DNA from: Micrococcales bacterium UBA7469 | Lineage (GTDB): Bacteria; Actinomycetota; Actinomycetes; Actinomycetales; Microbacteriaceae | Direction: 5' to 3' | Length of the DNA stretch: 64,000 bases | NCBI GenBank assembly: GCA_002479805.1 | Contig: DLPB01000020.1 | Span: 1 to 64,000 of the forward strand | In this document: positions 50,846-60,964 of the stretch, piece after piece | How positions within the stretch are numbered: position 1 is the first letter of the stretch | How the letters are laid out: each line of letters opens with the position of its first letter | Program-made: the position numbers and the translations under genes | Notes under the pieces: generated by a model | What the model saw: the letters and a program-made list of their open reading frames with translations, nothing else | Databases searched by the model: none | Told to the model about the DNA's origin: nothing

Positions 50846-51871
50846 TTAGTTTGGGTAGAAGTTCACAGAACCGCGAACCCAAACCGTCACCCGCATTCCA
50901 ACCGCGGGAGCGAATGGGCCGTTGGATCTGGCCCGAATCTTCTGACCGGGGGTCTGCACCTCAACCACGGCATCGTGACCAAAAAACACTCTGCCGATTA
51001 CCTCTGAATCACCATTGGGATTTGGCTGCAGGTAAAAGTTCTCACTGCGAACCGCAACCACACCTTTTTGGCCATTCTCGATGTGGTTCAAAGCGGTGAG
51101 CTTTCCGAGCGAGGTGTGGACTTTGCCGTCGATGACTTCACCGTCAATCAACACAGAATCACCCAGGAAAATTGCGATGCCTAAATCTGCTGGAGCGTTG
51201 TAGATTTCGCTCGGAGTGCCAACTTGGATGATGGTTCCAGAGCGCATCACCGCAACTCGGTCTGCCAGCGATAGCGCTTCTTCTTGATCGTGGGTTACCA
51301 AAAGCGCGGTGGCACCCTCGGCCTTCAACACTCCCTTGACCTCCACCCGAAGCGCATCTCTGAGTTCGGCATCTAAGGCACTAAATGGCTCATCTAGTAA
51401 AACCAGGGCAGGCTTTTTAGCCAGTGCCCGAGCCAGTGCGACTCGCTGTGCCTGGCCTCCGGAGAGTTGATCTGGTTTGCGATCGGCAAACTCTTCCATG
51501 CGAATGAGTTTCAACAGCTCGTTCACTCGCGCGCTCTTTTGAGCCTTGTCGACACCGAGCAGCCCGAATTCGATGTTGCCACGAACGGTTAGGTGCGGAA
51601 AAAGGGCAGCATCCTGCGGCACGATACCGATGCCGCGCTTTTCCGGTGACACTATGTCTTGAGTTCCAGAAACCTGCTTGCCCGCAAGCCAGATTTCCCC
51701 CGCGCTCGGGGTTTCAAAACCGGCAATTAGCCGCAGTAACGTGGACTTACCAGCTCCGCTGGAACCCAAAATGGCGATTAGTTCGCCTTGAGATACCTCA
51801 AGGTTTAGCTCGTGCAAAATCTCTTGATTGCCGAATGCAACCGCAAGATTCCTAATCGAAAGTAGCGTCAT
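50846..51871 (-). CDS. fbpC: Fe(III) ABC transporter ATP-binding protein (FbpC-like)
   Basis: This 341-residue ATPase has Walker A GSSGAGKST near residues 36-44, the signature QLSGGQAQRVALARAL and Walker B LVLLDEPFSALD. The H-loop is LLVTHDQEEALSL. A C-terminal TOBE-like domain covers about 240-341. It overlaps the permease stop by four bases. With the permease and the binding lipoprotein it forms an FbpABC-type ferric importer, supported by the DtxR/IdeR-type box upstream of the first gene. Confidence 0.9.
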   Translation of the reverse strand: MTLLSIRNLAVAFGNQEILHELNLEVSQGELIAILGSSGAGKSTLLRLIAGFETPSAGEIWLAGKQVSGTQDIVSPEKRGIGIVPQDAALFPHLTVRGNIEFGLLGVDKAQKSARVNELLKLIRMEEFADRKPDQLSGGQAQRVALARALAKKPALVLLDEPFSALDAELRDALRVEVKGVLKAEGATALLVTHDQEEALSLADRVAVMRSGTIIQVGTPSEIYNAPADLGIAIFLGDSVLIDGEVIDGKVHTSLGKLTALNHIENGQKGVVAVRSENFYLQPNPNGDSEVIGRVFFGHDAVVEVQTPGQKIRARSNGPFAPAVGMRVTVWVRGSVNFYPN

Positions 51872-53379
51872 TTGACGTTTACCTCCGAGATCAATTTGCG
51901 GGCTTGAGCATTCAGCACCAGGGCCGGCACTCCCGCAATGATAATCAACAGCAGCGCATAGGGTGCCGCCTGCGAATAAGACAGCGTCTCAGTTGCCGCC
52001 CAAAGCTCGGTTGCCAAGGTGTCTATCGAGTTCGGTCTCAGCAACAACGTGGCCGGTAATTCCTTTAGGACCGCGAGGGCAGCCAGAGCTATTGCAGCCC
52101 AAATGCCGGCCTTAGACATCGGGAGCACCAACTTGAAGATCGCACCGAGTTTTCCAAGCCCGAGCGATCTTGCCACCTGCTCTTGAGCAGTTGAAACCTG
52201 AGCGATCGGAGTGGAAACCACAGACAGTGCGTTGGGCAAAAACAGAATCAAATAGGCAAAGATCAAAAGCCAAATGGTTTGGTAGATCCCGGGTGTCAGA
52301 TTGGCACCAAAAAAGACCAGCGAAAGTGCGACCACAATCGCAGGTAGCGCATGTGAAGACCAAATAGTCAGCTCAACCCCAGAAGAGAATTTGCTCTGAA
52401 AGCGCACATTCCATAGCGCTACCGCAACCGCAAAGATACCAATCACAAGCCCAGAGCTAATTGCAATCCCTAGCGATGCGAGCAAAGCACCCGATATCGC
52501 TGTCAAGTCCCAGTCATCAGCTGCCAAACTCCACCCAATAAGCGCTGAGATCGGCAACACACTTGAACCCAAAGCCAACAGCCCCAGTAGGCCTGCTGCC
52601 AGATAACGCCAGAAACCGAGGTTGATTTTCAGCTGCCTGGTTTGCTTTTCAACTTTGGTGTAGCCGGTGCGATAGCGCTTCTCGAAATACAGCACAATCA
52701 AAGTCAGCAGCACCAAAACCACCGCCAGCGCAGCTGCAGCAGTTCGGTCAAAAGATCCTCGGTAAGCGTTGTAGATGGCGCGGGTGAAGGTGTCAAAGCG
52801 CAGTATCGAAACCGCGCCAAACTCGCTCAGGGTATAGAGCGCAACCAATAGGCCAGCGGCCATCGCGGCTGGCCTGACCTGCGGCCAGGTCACCTTGACC
52901 AACACCTGCAGGCTATTCATTCCGAGCGATCGAGCTACTTCTTCTTGGTTGGCATTTGAGCGAATTAGCGCCGCCGACACCGCCAGAAATACATACGGTG
53001 CCATCGCCAAGCTCAAGGTCAGCCAGGCAGCGAAAAAGCCATTGAACCAAGGGAAGATTGAGGTGTAAGACAGTGCCAAGACATAGCTTGGGATGGCAAG
53101 CGGCAGGGTGCCCGCGACGGCAAAGAAGGTTGCTGCGAACAGGTTGGTTTTGGTTGTTAGCCAAGCCTGAAAAAAGCCAATTGCAACCGCGGAAACGGTA
53201 ACTGTCACTGTGAGCAACAGGGTGTTCCCCAATAGCTCTAAGGTTCGAACCCGAAGTAATTCCCCAAGCGCTTTTTCCGCACCTGCCACCAATCTGATCA
53301 GGAGGTAACCCAGTGGCAATAGCGCCGCCAGAGCAGCAAAAACCCCCAACGCGGTAATTGCGATTGGGGGCCTTTGCAT
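51868..53379 (-). CDS. fbpB: Fe(III) ABC transporter permease (FbpB-like)
   Basis: This 503-residue double-domain permease has about 12 membrane segments. Two EAA loops are visible, EEVARSLGMNSLQVLVKVTW near residue 165 and EQVARSLGLGKLGAIFKLVL near 415, showing an internal duplication as in FbpB/SfuB/ThiP. It lies 7 bases after the binding-protein gene and overlaps the ATPase. Iron specificity rests on the regulatory box and on the binding protein's family. Confidence 0.9.
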   Translation of the reverse strand: MQRPPIAITALGVFAALAALLPLGYLLIRLVAGAEKALGELLRVRTLELLGNTLLLTVTVTVSAVAIGFFQAWLTTKTNLFAATFFAVAGTLPLAIPSYVLALSYTSIFPWFNGFFAAWLTLSLAMAPYVFLAVSAALIRSNANQEEVARSLGMNSLQVLVKVTWPQVRPAAMAAGLLVALYTLSEFGAVSILRFDTFTRAIYNAYRGSFDRTAAAALAVVLVLLTLIVLYFEKRYRTGYTKVEKQTRQLKINLGFWRYLAAGLLGLLALGSSVLPISALIGWSLAADDWDLTAISGALLASLGIAISSGLVIGIFAVAVALWNVRFQSKFSSGVELTIWSSHALPAIVVALSLVFFGANLTPGIYQTIWLLIFAYLILFLPNALSVVSTPIAQVSTAQEQVARSLGLGKLGAIFKLVLPMSKAGIWAAIALAALAVLKELPATLLLRPNSIDTLATELWAATETLSYSQAAPYALLLIIIAGVPALVLNAQARKLISEVNVK

Positions 53380-53386
53380 AGTCTGC

Positions 53387-54385
53387 CTAGATTAGCCCAG
53401 CTTGGCGGATTAGCTCCAGGGTCTGCTCCAAGCTGTCGAGGTCACTGAGATCAACCTTTGGTGCCGGAATCTCTGACAGCGGGGTCAGGTCATCGGCGGC
53501 AGGGATGCCTGGAACCAATGGATACTCTCTCGTTTGCTCGGCGAAGTAGTTCTGCCCGGTTTCTGAAAGCAAAAACTCAACGAACTTCTGAGCGGCTGAG
53601 GAATCCTTCAAGATTCCGACACCGGCAGCGTTGATGAGATTGCCAACATCCGCGGTCTCAAACTGAGCAATCTTTGAGGTCAGGTTCGCCGCACCTTTTT
53701 CCTGTGCCAGCGCATACCAGTAGTAGTGGTTGATCAATCCGGCATCGACCTGACCGGCCTCGACTGCCTCCAAAATCGCTCCGTTCTTTTCAAAAATCAC
53801 GGCGTTCTGCTTCATGCCCTCAAGCCATGCCAAGGTCTTTTCATCGCCCTCGACCACTCTCATGGCGGTAACAAAGGCCTGGAATGAGGCATTAGATGGA
53901 GCGATTCCGATTCTGCCCTGCCACTTAGGTTCTGCCAGTTCAAAAACTGACTTTGGTAGCTCGGTTACAGTCTTGGGGTTGTAGCTCAAAACTCGAACTC
54001 GGCCTGAGATACCAACCCATGCCCCATCGGCTGCTGAATATGCCGTGGGTACCAAGTCGTAGATGCTGGCAGGAAGCTTGGTAAATAACCCGGCCTTAGA
54101 AACTGCACCGAGCGCACCGGCATCCTGCGCAAAAAATACATCGGCTGGAGAGTTCTCGCCCTCCTCCAGTAGCTGCGCCGCTAGCTCAGCACTGCTGGCG
54201 TAGCGAACCTCAACGTCGATACCGCTCTCCTGCTCGAACTGCTCAACCAAAGGAGCCACCAGCTCCTCATCACGACCGGCGTAGACGACGATTGAGTTTT
54301 GCTCGGCGGCCTGCGGCTGCGCGGCGCAGCCAGCGAGTGCGGCCAATGGGATCAGAGTCAGTGCGAGGACTTTAGATAACTTCAA
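53387..54385 (-). CDS. fbpA: Fe(III)-binding lipoprotein (FbpA-like)
   Basis: This 332-residue extracellular binding protein has a lipobox in LIPLAALAGC (C19). SIVVYAGRDEELVAPLVEQF opens the mature domain, typical of ferric-binding FbpA/SfuA proteins. ADVFFAQDAGALGAV follows, then INHYYWYALAQEKG with the tyrosines that bind iron. The start is TTG (54385) with TTAGGA five bases upstream. The promoter is overlapped by a DtxR/IdeR-type palindrome, so expression should rise when iron is low. Confidence 0.92.
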   Translation of the reverse strand: MKLSKVLALTLIPLAALAGCAAQPQAAEQNSIVVYAGRDEELVAPLVEQFEQESGIDVEVRYASSAELAAQLLEEGENSPADVFFAQDAGALGAVSKAGLFTKLPASIYDLVPTAYSAADGAWVGISGRVRVLSYNPKTVTELPKSVFELAEPKWQGRIGIAPSNASFQAFVTAMRVVEGDEKTLAWLEGMKQNAVIFEKNGAILEAVEAGQVDAGLINHYYWYALAQEKGAANLTSKIAQFETADVGNLINAAGVGILKDSSAAQKFVEFLLSETGQNYFAEQTREYPLVPGIPAADDLTPLSEIPAPKVDLSDLDSLEQTLELIRQAGLI

Positions 54386-54429
54386 GATGTTCCTAACTAA
54401 AAAGAGTTCTGAAATCGAACTTCCTGAAT

Positions 54430-54458
54430 AGGTTAGGTTTACCTAACTAATTTGTCAA
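54430..54458 (-). promoter_or_regulatory. fbpABC promoter overlapped by DtxR/IdeR-type iron box
   Basis: On the minus strand TTGACA (54458-54453), a 17-base spacer and TAACCT (54435-54430) make a near-ideal promoter. The palindrome TTAGGTAAACCTAA (54433-54446) covers the spacer and -10. It matches the DtxR/IdeR operator core TTAGGTTAGCCTAA at most positions. Repression by Fe(II)-loaded regulator is the natural reading. Confidence 0.85.
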
Positions 54459-54544
54459 GAACAAGTATTTCCGCTGACTGCAGGGGTGGATTAGACTGCA
54501 ACTTGCTCGGTCTGATGATTCATGCCGCTTAGGAAAGATTTAGA

Positions 54545-56143
54545 TTGATAGCGGTTCAAGACCTCGAAATTCAAATTGGTGCCAGGACTTTGATGTCCGG
54601 CGTAAACTTCCGCGTGCAAAAGGGCGACAAGGTTGGTTTGGTTGGCCGCAACGGAGCCGGTAAAACCACCCTCACCAAGATTCTCGCCGGCGATGGACAG
54701 CCGACGCTGGGCTCAGTTTCGGTGCACGGGCAAATCGGCTACCTCCCCCAGGATCCAAGATCTGGCGACCCTAAAGAATTGGTTCGAACCAGAATTCTCA
54801 ATGCTCGCGGATTGGGCGATATTTCGCAGCGCATGCTCAAGGCCACCATCGATATGGCTAGCAGTGACCCCAAGATTCACGATGCCGCCATGAAGAAATA
54901 CGCCCGTGCCGAAGAAGAGTTCAATGCCGCCGGTGGCTATGCAGCCGAGGCGGAAGCCTCGTCAATCGCCTCGAATCTAGGTATCAGCGAGACCACTTTG
55001 AATCAGGAGCTGGGCACGCTATCTGGTGGTCAGCGCCGCAGGATTGAGCTGGCTCGAATTCTGTTTTCAAATGCCGAAACCATGCTGTTGGATGAACCAA
55101 CCAACCACCTGGATGCCGACCGAGTGGTTTGGCTCAGGAACTTTCTCAAGAACTATTCGGGCGGACTGATCGTGATCAGCCATGATGTTGACCTTGTAGA
55201 AGAGACGGTAAACCGCGTCTTCTACCTAGATGCCAATCGCCAGGTGATCGACATCTACAACATGGGTTGGAAAAACTACCTAAAGCAGCGCGAGGCCGAT
55301 GAGGAGCGTCGCAAGCGCGAGCGAGCAGGAGCCGAAAAGAAAGCTGCCGTGCTGCAGCTGCAGGCAGCCAAGTTTGGAGCTAAGGCAACCAAGGCGGCAG
55401 CTGCCCACCAGATGCAGCGCCGTGCCGAGAAGCTGCTCAGTGGCCTAGACGCTGTGCGCGAGCAAGACAAAGTCGCCAAGATCAAATTCCCAGACCCAGC
55501 CCCCTGCGGAAAAACTCCGCTTATGGCCTCCAATCTTTCAAAGAGCTACGGCTCACTGGAAATTTTCACCGCCGTTGATCTTGCGATTGACCGCGGTAGC
55601 AAGGTTGTGGTGATTGGCCTAAACGGTGCCGGAAAAACCACGCTACTGAGAATGTTGGCCGGGGTCGACAAGCCCGACACCGGAACCATCGAACCTGGTC
55701 ACGGCCTAAAAATCGGCTACTTTGCCCAGGAGCACGAGACCCTGGATGTGAAAAAGACTGTGTTGCAAAACATGCAGGCTTCCGCTCCTCAGCTCAATGA
55801 CACTGACTGCCGGAAGGTACTTGGTTCATTCCTGTTCTCAGGTGACGATGTTTCCAAACCAGCTGGAGTGCTCTCCGGTGGCGAGAAGACTCGATTGGCA
55901 CTTGCTGCACTGGTGGTTTCAAGCGCGAACGTGCTGCTTCTAGATGAGCCAACCAACAACCTAGACCCGGCCAGCCGTGAAGAAATTCTCCGAGCACTAG
56001 CCTCGTTCACCGGTGCCGTGGTTTTGGTCAGTCACGACGTTGGGGCAGTTGAAGCCCTGAACCCAGAGCGAGTGTTGATCCTCCCCGACGGTGTCGAAGA
56101 CCACTGGAACCAGGGCTACGCGGATCTAATTTCGCTGAGTTAG
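54545..56143 (+). CDS. ABC-F family ATPase
   Basis: This 532-residue soluble protein has two ATP-binding cassettes and no membrane part. The first has GRNGAGKTT near residues 34-42, LSGGQRRRIELARIL and LLDEPTNHLD. The second has GLNGAGKTT near 359-367, LSGGEKTRLALAALV and LLDEPTNNLD. The linker between them (about 243-320) is rich in Arg/Lys/Ala, as in ribosome-binding ABC-F proteins. Start is TTG with AGGAAAG seven bases upstream. It likely acts on the ribosome; it cannot be assigned to EttA or to an antibiotic-protection type from sequence alone. Confidence 0.9.
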   Translation: MIAVQDLEIQIGARTLMSGVNFRVQKGDKVGLVGRNGAGKTTLTKILAGDGQPTLGSVSVHGQIGYLPQDPRSGDPKELVRTRILNARGLGDISQRMLKATIDMASSDPKIHDAAMKKYARAEEEFNAAGGYAAEAEASSIASNLGISETTLNQELGTLSGGQRRRIELARILFSNAETMLLDEPTNHLDADRVVWLRNFLKNYSGGLIVISHDVDLVEETVNRVFYLDANRQVIDIYNMGWKNYLKQREADEERRKRERAGAEKKAAVLQLQAAKFGAKATKAAAAHQMQRRAEKLLSGLDAVREQDKVAKIKFPDPAPCGKTPLMASNLSKSYGSLEIFTAVDLAIDRGSKVVVIGLNGAGKTTLLRMLAGVDKPDTGTIEPGHGLKIGYFAQEHETLDVKKTVLQNMQASAPQLNDTDCRKVLGSFLFSGDDVSKPAGVLSGGEKTRLALAALVVSSANVLLLDEPTNNLDPASREEILRALASFTGAVVLVSHDVGAVEALNPERVLILPDGVEDHWNQGYADLISLS

Positions 56144-57090
56144 TTCAACAATCCCTTTGCCCTGCACTGCGGTAACTGGAATCGGATTGCAAATCTCACC
56201 GACAAATTCACCGTCCACGATATTTCTAAACCCGAGCAAGAACCATTTACCGGCTGGGTTTTGAACCAGGCGACCGGCATACAGCGTGACGTCTGGAAAT
56301 TGCACCGCTTGGCTCACATCTATGCCACTTAGGTCTGGATTGCAGGTCAGCGAGAGATCCCGTCGTTTTGACCGTGAAGCGCTAGGCGATCTTTATCAAA
56401 CTCCCGATAACCGCAACAAAATAGAATCACCGGCACACCGTCAACCACTTCAAACTGCAACACCTCGAGTTGACCAAAGCCAGATCCAGGCAGCGACAGT
56501 GGCGGCTGAGCCTCCCAGTTCAGCATGTCTTTTGAAACCGCATGTCCGACGACGCCGCGTGACACCGGGGCTCCTTGATTGGCTCTGGCGGTGATCAACA
56601 TGTGCCAAAGTTCGTCAGCCGGATTTAGCTTGAAAACCCATGGATCACGCCAGGCTTCGTCATTCCAGACCGTTTTGTCGTAAGTTTCGTAGTAGCGTCC
56701 ATCGGCCCGGAGCAGGGCTTGACTGGAGGCCTTGGTCCAGTTGACCAGGTCGCTGGAATGAGCGACACCGATTGATTGAATGTCTCCTCCGTCCTCGCGC
56801 GATGTGCCGGTGTAAAACATCCACCAGCGACCGTCGTCGCCCTTCACGGTGGAACCGGTCCAGGTGGTCCAGGAATCAAAGGCATTGCTGCCACTTGGAG
56901 AGATTGCGTCAGGCAGAATCTCCCAATTCACAAGATCTTTAGAAACCGCATGGCCAACATTTGTGTTGCGATGACGACGGTTTGGATCTACCAGCCCTCT
57001 TGATGCGGTCAGATAAAAGGCGTGACAAACATCACCGTCCCAGACATACCAGCTGTCCCAGATCCAGCGGTCAGGCAATCGAATGGTCAT
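56126..57090 (-). pseudogene. GH32-like glycosidase, single frameshift
   Basis: The first frame (57090-56347) encodes a five-bladed-propeller glycosidase of the GH32/GH68 clan. WDSWYVWDGDVCHAFYL holds the likely nucleophile Asp, WRDPWVFKL is the RDP motif, and LEVLQFEVVDG has a Glu. It stops after GQNDGISR. The rest continues one frame away: DLSLTCNPDLSGIDVSQAVQ, VTLYAGRLVQNPAGKWFLLG and DGEFVGEICNPIPV, to 56126. Adding one A to the AAAA at about 56365-56368 restores a single frame. The fault may be real or a sequencing error. It overlaps the converging ABC-F gene by 18 bases. Confidence 0.8.
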
Positions 57091-57101
57091 GTTTCTCCTT
57101 A

Positions 57102-60100
57102 CTAAACCTCAAGGGCCTTCTTGATTCGTTGGATGGACACCGGGTCTTTGGTGCCAAGGGTTTGAGCAAACAGGCTGATCCGCAGTTCCTCTAAAAGCCA
57201 ACGAGCTCGCAGCAAGTTGGCTGGCGCAGTTATTGACAACGGCAACTCTCCGCCGGCAGCCGCATAAATTTGTAGGGCTTGCATCAGCTCAACCTGGGCA
57301 GCCCGATCCTTCAATGGGTTTTCCTGCATCTTGGTTATGCGAATTGTGATTGCCTTTAGATACACCGGCAGTCGCTTTAGTCGCTCTGGTGGTGTGAGCG
57401 AAATAAAGTTTTGGCAAACAAGCTGTGAGATGTGGGCCTTCTCATCGCTTAGCTCATTGAGAAAATCCATTGCTCTAGCACCAGAGATCGCTTTACCGGC
57501 TTCCCTAGCAGCATCGGAAATGTCGGTGGCTAGCGCCACCGACTCAAAGCAATACTCCAACACCCTGGCCTGAACACTGTCGCGAATCGATTCGAACTGC
57601 TTGCGACTAAAGATCAAGCCATCGTTCGAAACCTTGTGAATTTCCTCGATGGCCAGAGCGGTAATTGCATCGTCCACAAACGCTGCGATGCCCTGATAGG
57701 GAAGCGCTGCCAGCGCGAGCTTCTCCTGCGGCTTTAGGTGAGATTCAACATATTTGGCAGGAGTTGGGATAGCCATTCGAACCAGCTGCGCCACCGCAGT
57801 CGGATGCTTCGCCAGCCGATCTGCTTCGGTGGCCAGCACTTCGATATCAACCACCTTGCCGCGCGAAACCAGTGATGGGTAGGCCTTGATGCTGCTTTGA
57901 CCACTCACGGTCTCAACCAGTTGAGTTAGTTGATCAAAGTCCCAGCTGGTAAGTCCCTGCCGCTCCAGATCCTTGTGCAGCTTGGTGGCAACCTGGGCAA
58001 CTGCCTTCTGCCCCTCGGCCTTGAACTTGGTTTGCAACTCCAGCAGGTTTGTTGCGGTGGCAAGCGACTTGCCCTTTTGATCCACCACTCGGTAGGTCAT
58101 TTTCAGTCCCGCACCAATGCGATCGAGGTCAAAATCTGCCGCGGTTACCTTCACTCCAGCGACTTTCTGAATGGTCTGCGCCAAAGTGTCGGTGAGCTGA
58201 CCCCGAATTGGCAGCTCGGCGAGAATCTTCTTTGCCCAATCTGCTGCCGGCACCACTGACCTTCTAATCGCCTTCGGTAAGGCTCGAATCAGTTCGGTCA
58301 CCAGCTCCAACCTCAGCCCCGGCACCAACCAGTCAAATTCCTCCGACTGCAAACTGGGCAACACCTCGACTGGGATCGATATCGTCACTCCATCTTCTAT
58401 ATCCCCCGGAGCAAAGCGGTACTGAAGATTGAACTGATGACCGTGGGTAATCCAGCTGCCCGGGAATTCATTTTCATCCGGTGCAACCAGCTCCACCTCT
58501 TTGAGGTTTTCGCGGGTCATGTTTAGAAGCTTTGGTTGTTCAACCCTGGCCTTTCGCCACCAGCCCTCAAAGGACCTGGTCGAAAAGACATCGAGTGGGA
58601 TGCGGTTATTGAAAAACCTGAATTGATCCTGCTCATCCGGGATCAGCTCTGGGCGCCTGGCTCGCTCAGCCTCGGCTTCCAGTTCGCCAAGCAGCTTGCG
58701 ATTCTCACGCTCGAAGGCCTGCTTGGAATCCCATTCACCATCAACTAGGGCATGACGAATAAAAAGTTCTCGAGCGTGCATCGGATCGATGCGCGAGTAC
58801 TGCACTTTCTGACCTGCGATTATCACCAGACCAAAGAGCGTCACCTTCTCAAGGGCTATCGCAGCCCCCATCTTCTTCTCCCAGTGCGGGTCAGAGATCT
58901 GGCGCTTGCAAAGCTCTCCAGCAATCTCGGCCGCCCAAGCCGGTTCAACCGCGGCATTCATTCGGGCAAATAGCCTGCTGGTTTCCACCAGCTCTGCCGA
59001 CATCAAGGCCTCGGGGGGCTTTTTCGCGAGCGCCGACCCTGGGAACACCACAAACTTCTTACCGTTGGAACCTAGGTATTCACGGGAGCTCTTTTGCTTT
59101 ACCGGCTTACCGTTCACGAACTTCGGCTTTTGCTCAGTTAGCAATCCGAGCTGACTCAAAAGCCCAGCAAGAAGTGATTTGTGGATACCATCCGGGTATA
59201 CCCGAGCCGGTCCACACTCCAGGCCAAGCGGCTTGGAAACTAATTTGAGCTGCTTCACCAAGTCTTGCCACTCGCGAATCCGAAGGAAATTGAGGTGCTC
59301 GGATTTGCAAAGTCTTCTGAATGCGCTGGAGGAGAGCTTGCCCTGCTGCTGCTCGAGATAGTTCCAAAGATTTATCAGAGTCAAAAAGTCTGAGCTTGGG
59401 TCAGTGAATCTGGCGTGAAGCAAGTCTGCTTTTTCTCGCTTTTCGATGGGTCGCTCTCGCGGGTCCTGGATGGTAAGACCGGCAACCACAATCATCACCT
59501 CGCGAGTGATGCCATGTTTTTTGGACTCCACCAACATGCGAGCAAAACGCGGTTCGATCGGTAGTCTCGCCAACTCCTTACCCAGTGGAGTGAGCTCCAA
59601 CTGACCCTGCTCACCGGGCGCCAGCGCTCCTAGCTCAAGCAGCAGGTTGTTGCCATCTTTGATGCCTTTGTTGTCAGGTGCCTGCAGGAAGGGGAACTTG
59701 CCCAGCTCGCCAAGCCCAAGGCTGGCGGCCTGCAAGATGACCGATGCCAGGTTGGTACGGAGGATCTCCGGATCGGTGAACTCCGGCCTGGAGTTGAAAT
59801 CTTCCTGCGAGTAAAGCCTGATCACGGTGCCCGGCGATGTTCTTCCGGCGCGACCAGCGCGCTGATTGGCACTGGCTTGACTAATCGCCTCAATCGGCAA
59901 ACGCTGCACCTTCAACCTGGTGCTGTAGCGCGAGATTCTTGCCGTTCCGGCATCGATTACGTATTTGATGTTTGGAATGGTCAGCGAGGTCTCAGCCACG
60001 TTGGTGGCCAGAATCACCCGCTGCTGAATGCCGGCCGACTTCGAGGGCTCAAATACCCGGTGCTGTTCCGCGGAACTGAGTCGACCGTAAAGCGGCAGCA

Positions 60101-60899
60101 CCTCCAGACGTTTGGTGAGCTGGCCTGCGGTTGCTGCCCCCACTATCGCTTCTTGCGCATCGCGAATCTCGGATTCTCCAGAGAGAAACACCAAGACGTC
60201 GCCAGGTTCTTCACGCTCGAGCTCTTTCAGCGCTGAAATCACTCCGTCGATGTAGTCATCCGCCGTGGTCTCAGCATCGGGATCAGACTCCCCCTGCCGT
60301 TCCGAAACCACCGGGCGGTAACGGATCTCGATTGGGAAGGTTCGACCGCTCACCTCAATAATGGGAGCGTCATCAAAGTGACGGCTGAAGGAGCCCGGAT
60401 CAATCGTTGCCGAGGTGATGATTACCTTTAGGTCTTTGCGCCTGGGCAACAGCTGCTTTAGATAACCCAGCAGAAAGTCGATGTTCAAACTGCGCTCATG
60501 AGCCTCGTCAATGATGATGGTGTCGTATTGCCGAAGTTCTCGATCGTTCTGCATGGCGTTTAGCAAAATGCCATCGGTCATTACCTTGACCAAAGTCTTT
60601 TTCGACGAGGTGTCTGTGAAGCGAACCTGGTAACCCACCTCTTGCCCGAGTTCGACCGCCAACTCCTCGGCAATACGCTCAGCAACCGACCGAGCGGCGA
60701 TTCTTCGGGGCTGGGTGTGAGCAATGGATTTGCGACCAAGCTCTAGGCACATCTTGGGAATCTGGGTGGTCTTTCCAGAACCGGTGGCGCCAGCAATAAC
60801 CACCACCTGGTGGCTATTTATGGCAGTAAGAATCTCTTCCCGAAGTAATGAGACCGGGAGATCCTCGGGGTAGTGCAGCTTCAGTGATGTCGCATTCAC
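57102..60899 (-). CDS. hrpA: ATP-dependent RNA helicase HrpA
   Basis: This 1265-residue DEAH-box helicase has Walker A GATGSGKTTQIPK near residues 37-49 and TQPRRIAARSVAERIAEE. The DEAH motif is in IIIDEAHERSLNIDFLLG near 127-144, then SATIDPGSFSRHF. The second RecA domain has LATNVAETSLTIPNI and QRAGRAGRTSPG. HA2/OB regions follow, and a long C-terminal HrpA-specific part. Length matches HrpA (about 1300). HrpA rescues ribosomes stalled in collisions in E. coli. GTG start. It is divergent from the opsin gene across 230 bases. Confidence 0.96.
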   Translation of the reverse strand: MNATSLKLHYPEDLPVSLLREEILTAINSHQVVVIAGATGSGKTTQIPKMCLELGRKSIAHTQPRRIAARSVAERIAEELAVELGQEVGYQVRFTDTSSKKTLVKVMTDGILLNAMQNDRELRQYDTIIIDEAHERSLNIDFLLGYLKQLLPRRKDLKVIITSATIDPGSFSRHFDDAPIIEVSGRTFPIEIRYRPVVSERQGESDPDAETTADDYIDGVISALKELEREEPGDVLVFLSGESEIRDAQEAIVGAATAGQLTKRLEVLPLYGRLSSAEQHRVFEPSKSAGIQQRVILATNVAETSLTIPNIKYVIDAGTARISRYSTRLKVQRLPIEAISQASANQRAGRAGRTSPGTVIRLYSQEDFNSRPEFTDPEILRTNLASVILQAASLGLGELGKFPFLQAPDNKGIKDGNNLLLELGALAPGEQGQLELTPLGKELARLPIEPRFARMLVESKKHGITREVMIVVAGLTIQDPRERPIEKREKADLLHARFTDPSSDFLTLINLWNYLEQQQGKLSSSAFRRLCKSEHLNFLRIREWQDLVKQLKLVSKPLGLECGPARVYPDGIHKSLLAGLLSQLGLLTEQKPKFVNGKPVKQKSSREYLGSNGKKFVVFPGSALAKKPPEALMSAELVETSRLFARMNAAVEPAWAAEIAGELCKRQISDPHWEKKMGAAIALEKVTLFGLVIIAGQKVQYSRIDPMHARELFIRHALVDGEWDSKQAFERENRKLLGELEAEAERARRPELIPDEQDQFRFFNNRIPLDVFSTRSFEGWWRKARVEQPKLLNMTRENLKEVELVAPDENEFPGSWITHGHQFNLQYRFAPGDIEDGVTISIPVEVLPSLQSEEFDWLVPGLRLELVTELIRALPKAIRRSVVPAADWAKKILAELPIRGQLTDTLAQTIQKVAGVKVTAADFDLDRIGAGLKMTYRVVDQKGKSLATATNLLELQTKFKAEGQKAVAQVATKLHKDLERQGLTSWDFDQLTQLVETVSGQSSIKAYPSLVSRGKVVDIEVLATEADRLAKHPTAVAQLVRMAIPTPAKYVESHLKPQEKLALAALPYQGIAAFVDDAITALAIEEIHKVSNDGLIFSRKQFESIRDSVQARVLEYCFESVALATDISDAAREAGKAISGARAMDFLNELSDEKAHISQLVCQNFISLTPPERLKRLPVYLKAITIRITKMQENPLKDRAAQVELMQALQIYAAAGGELPLSITAPANLLRARWLLEELRISLFAQTLGTKDPVSIQRIKKALEV

Positions 60900-60964
60900 T
60901 TTGCCATCAGCCCCTTAGTTTGGTTCGAGATTACCAAACCAGCGGATTCGACCCGCTTGAGGAC

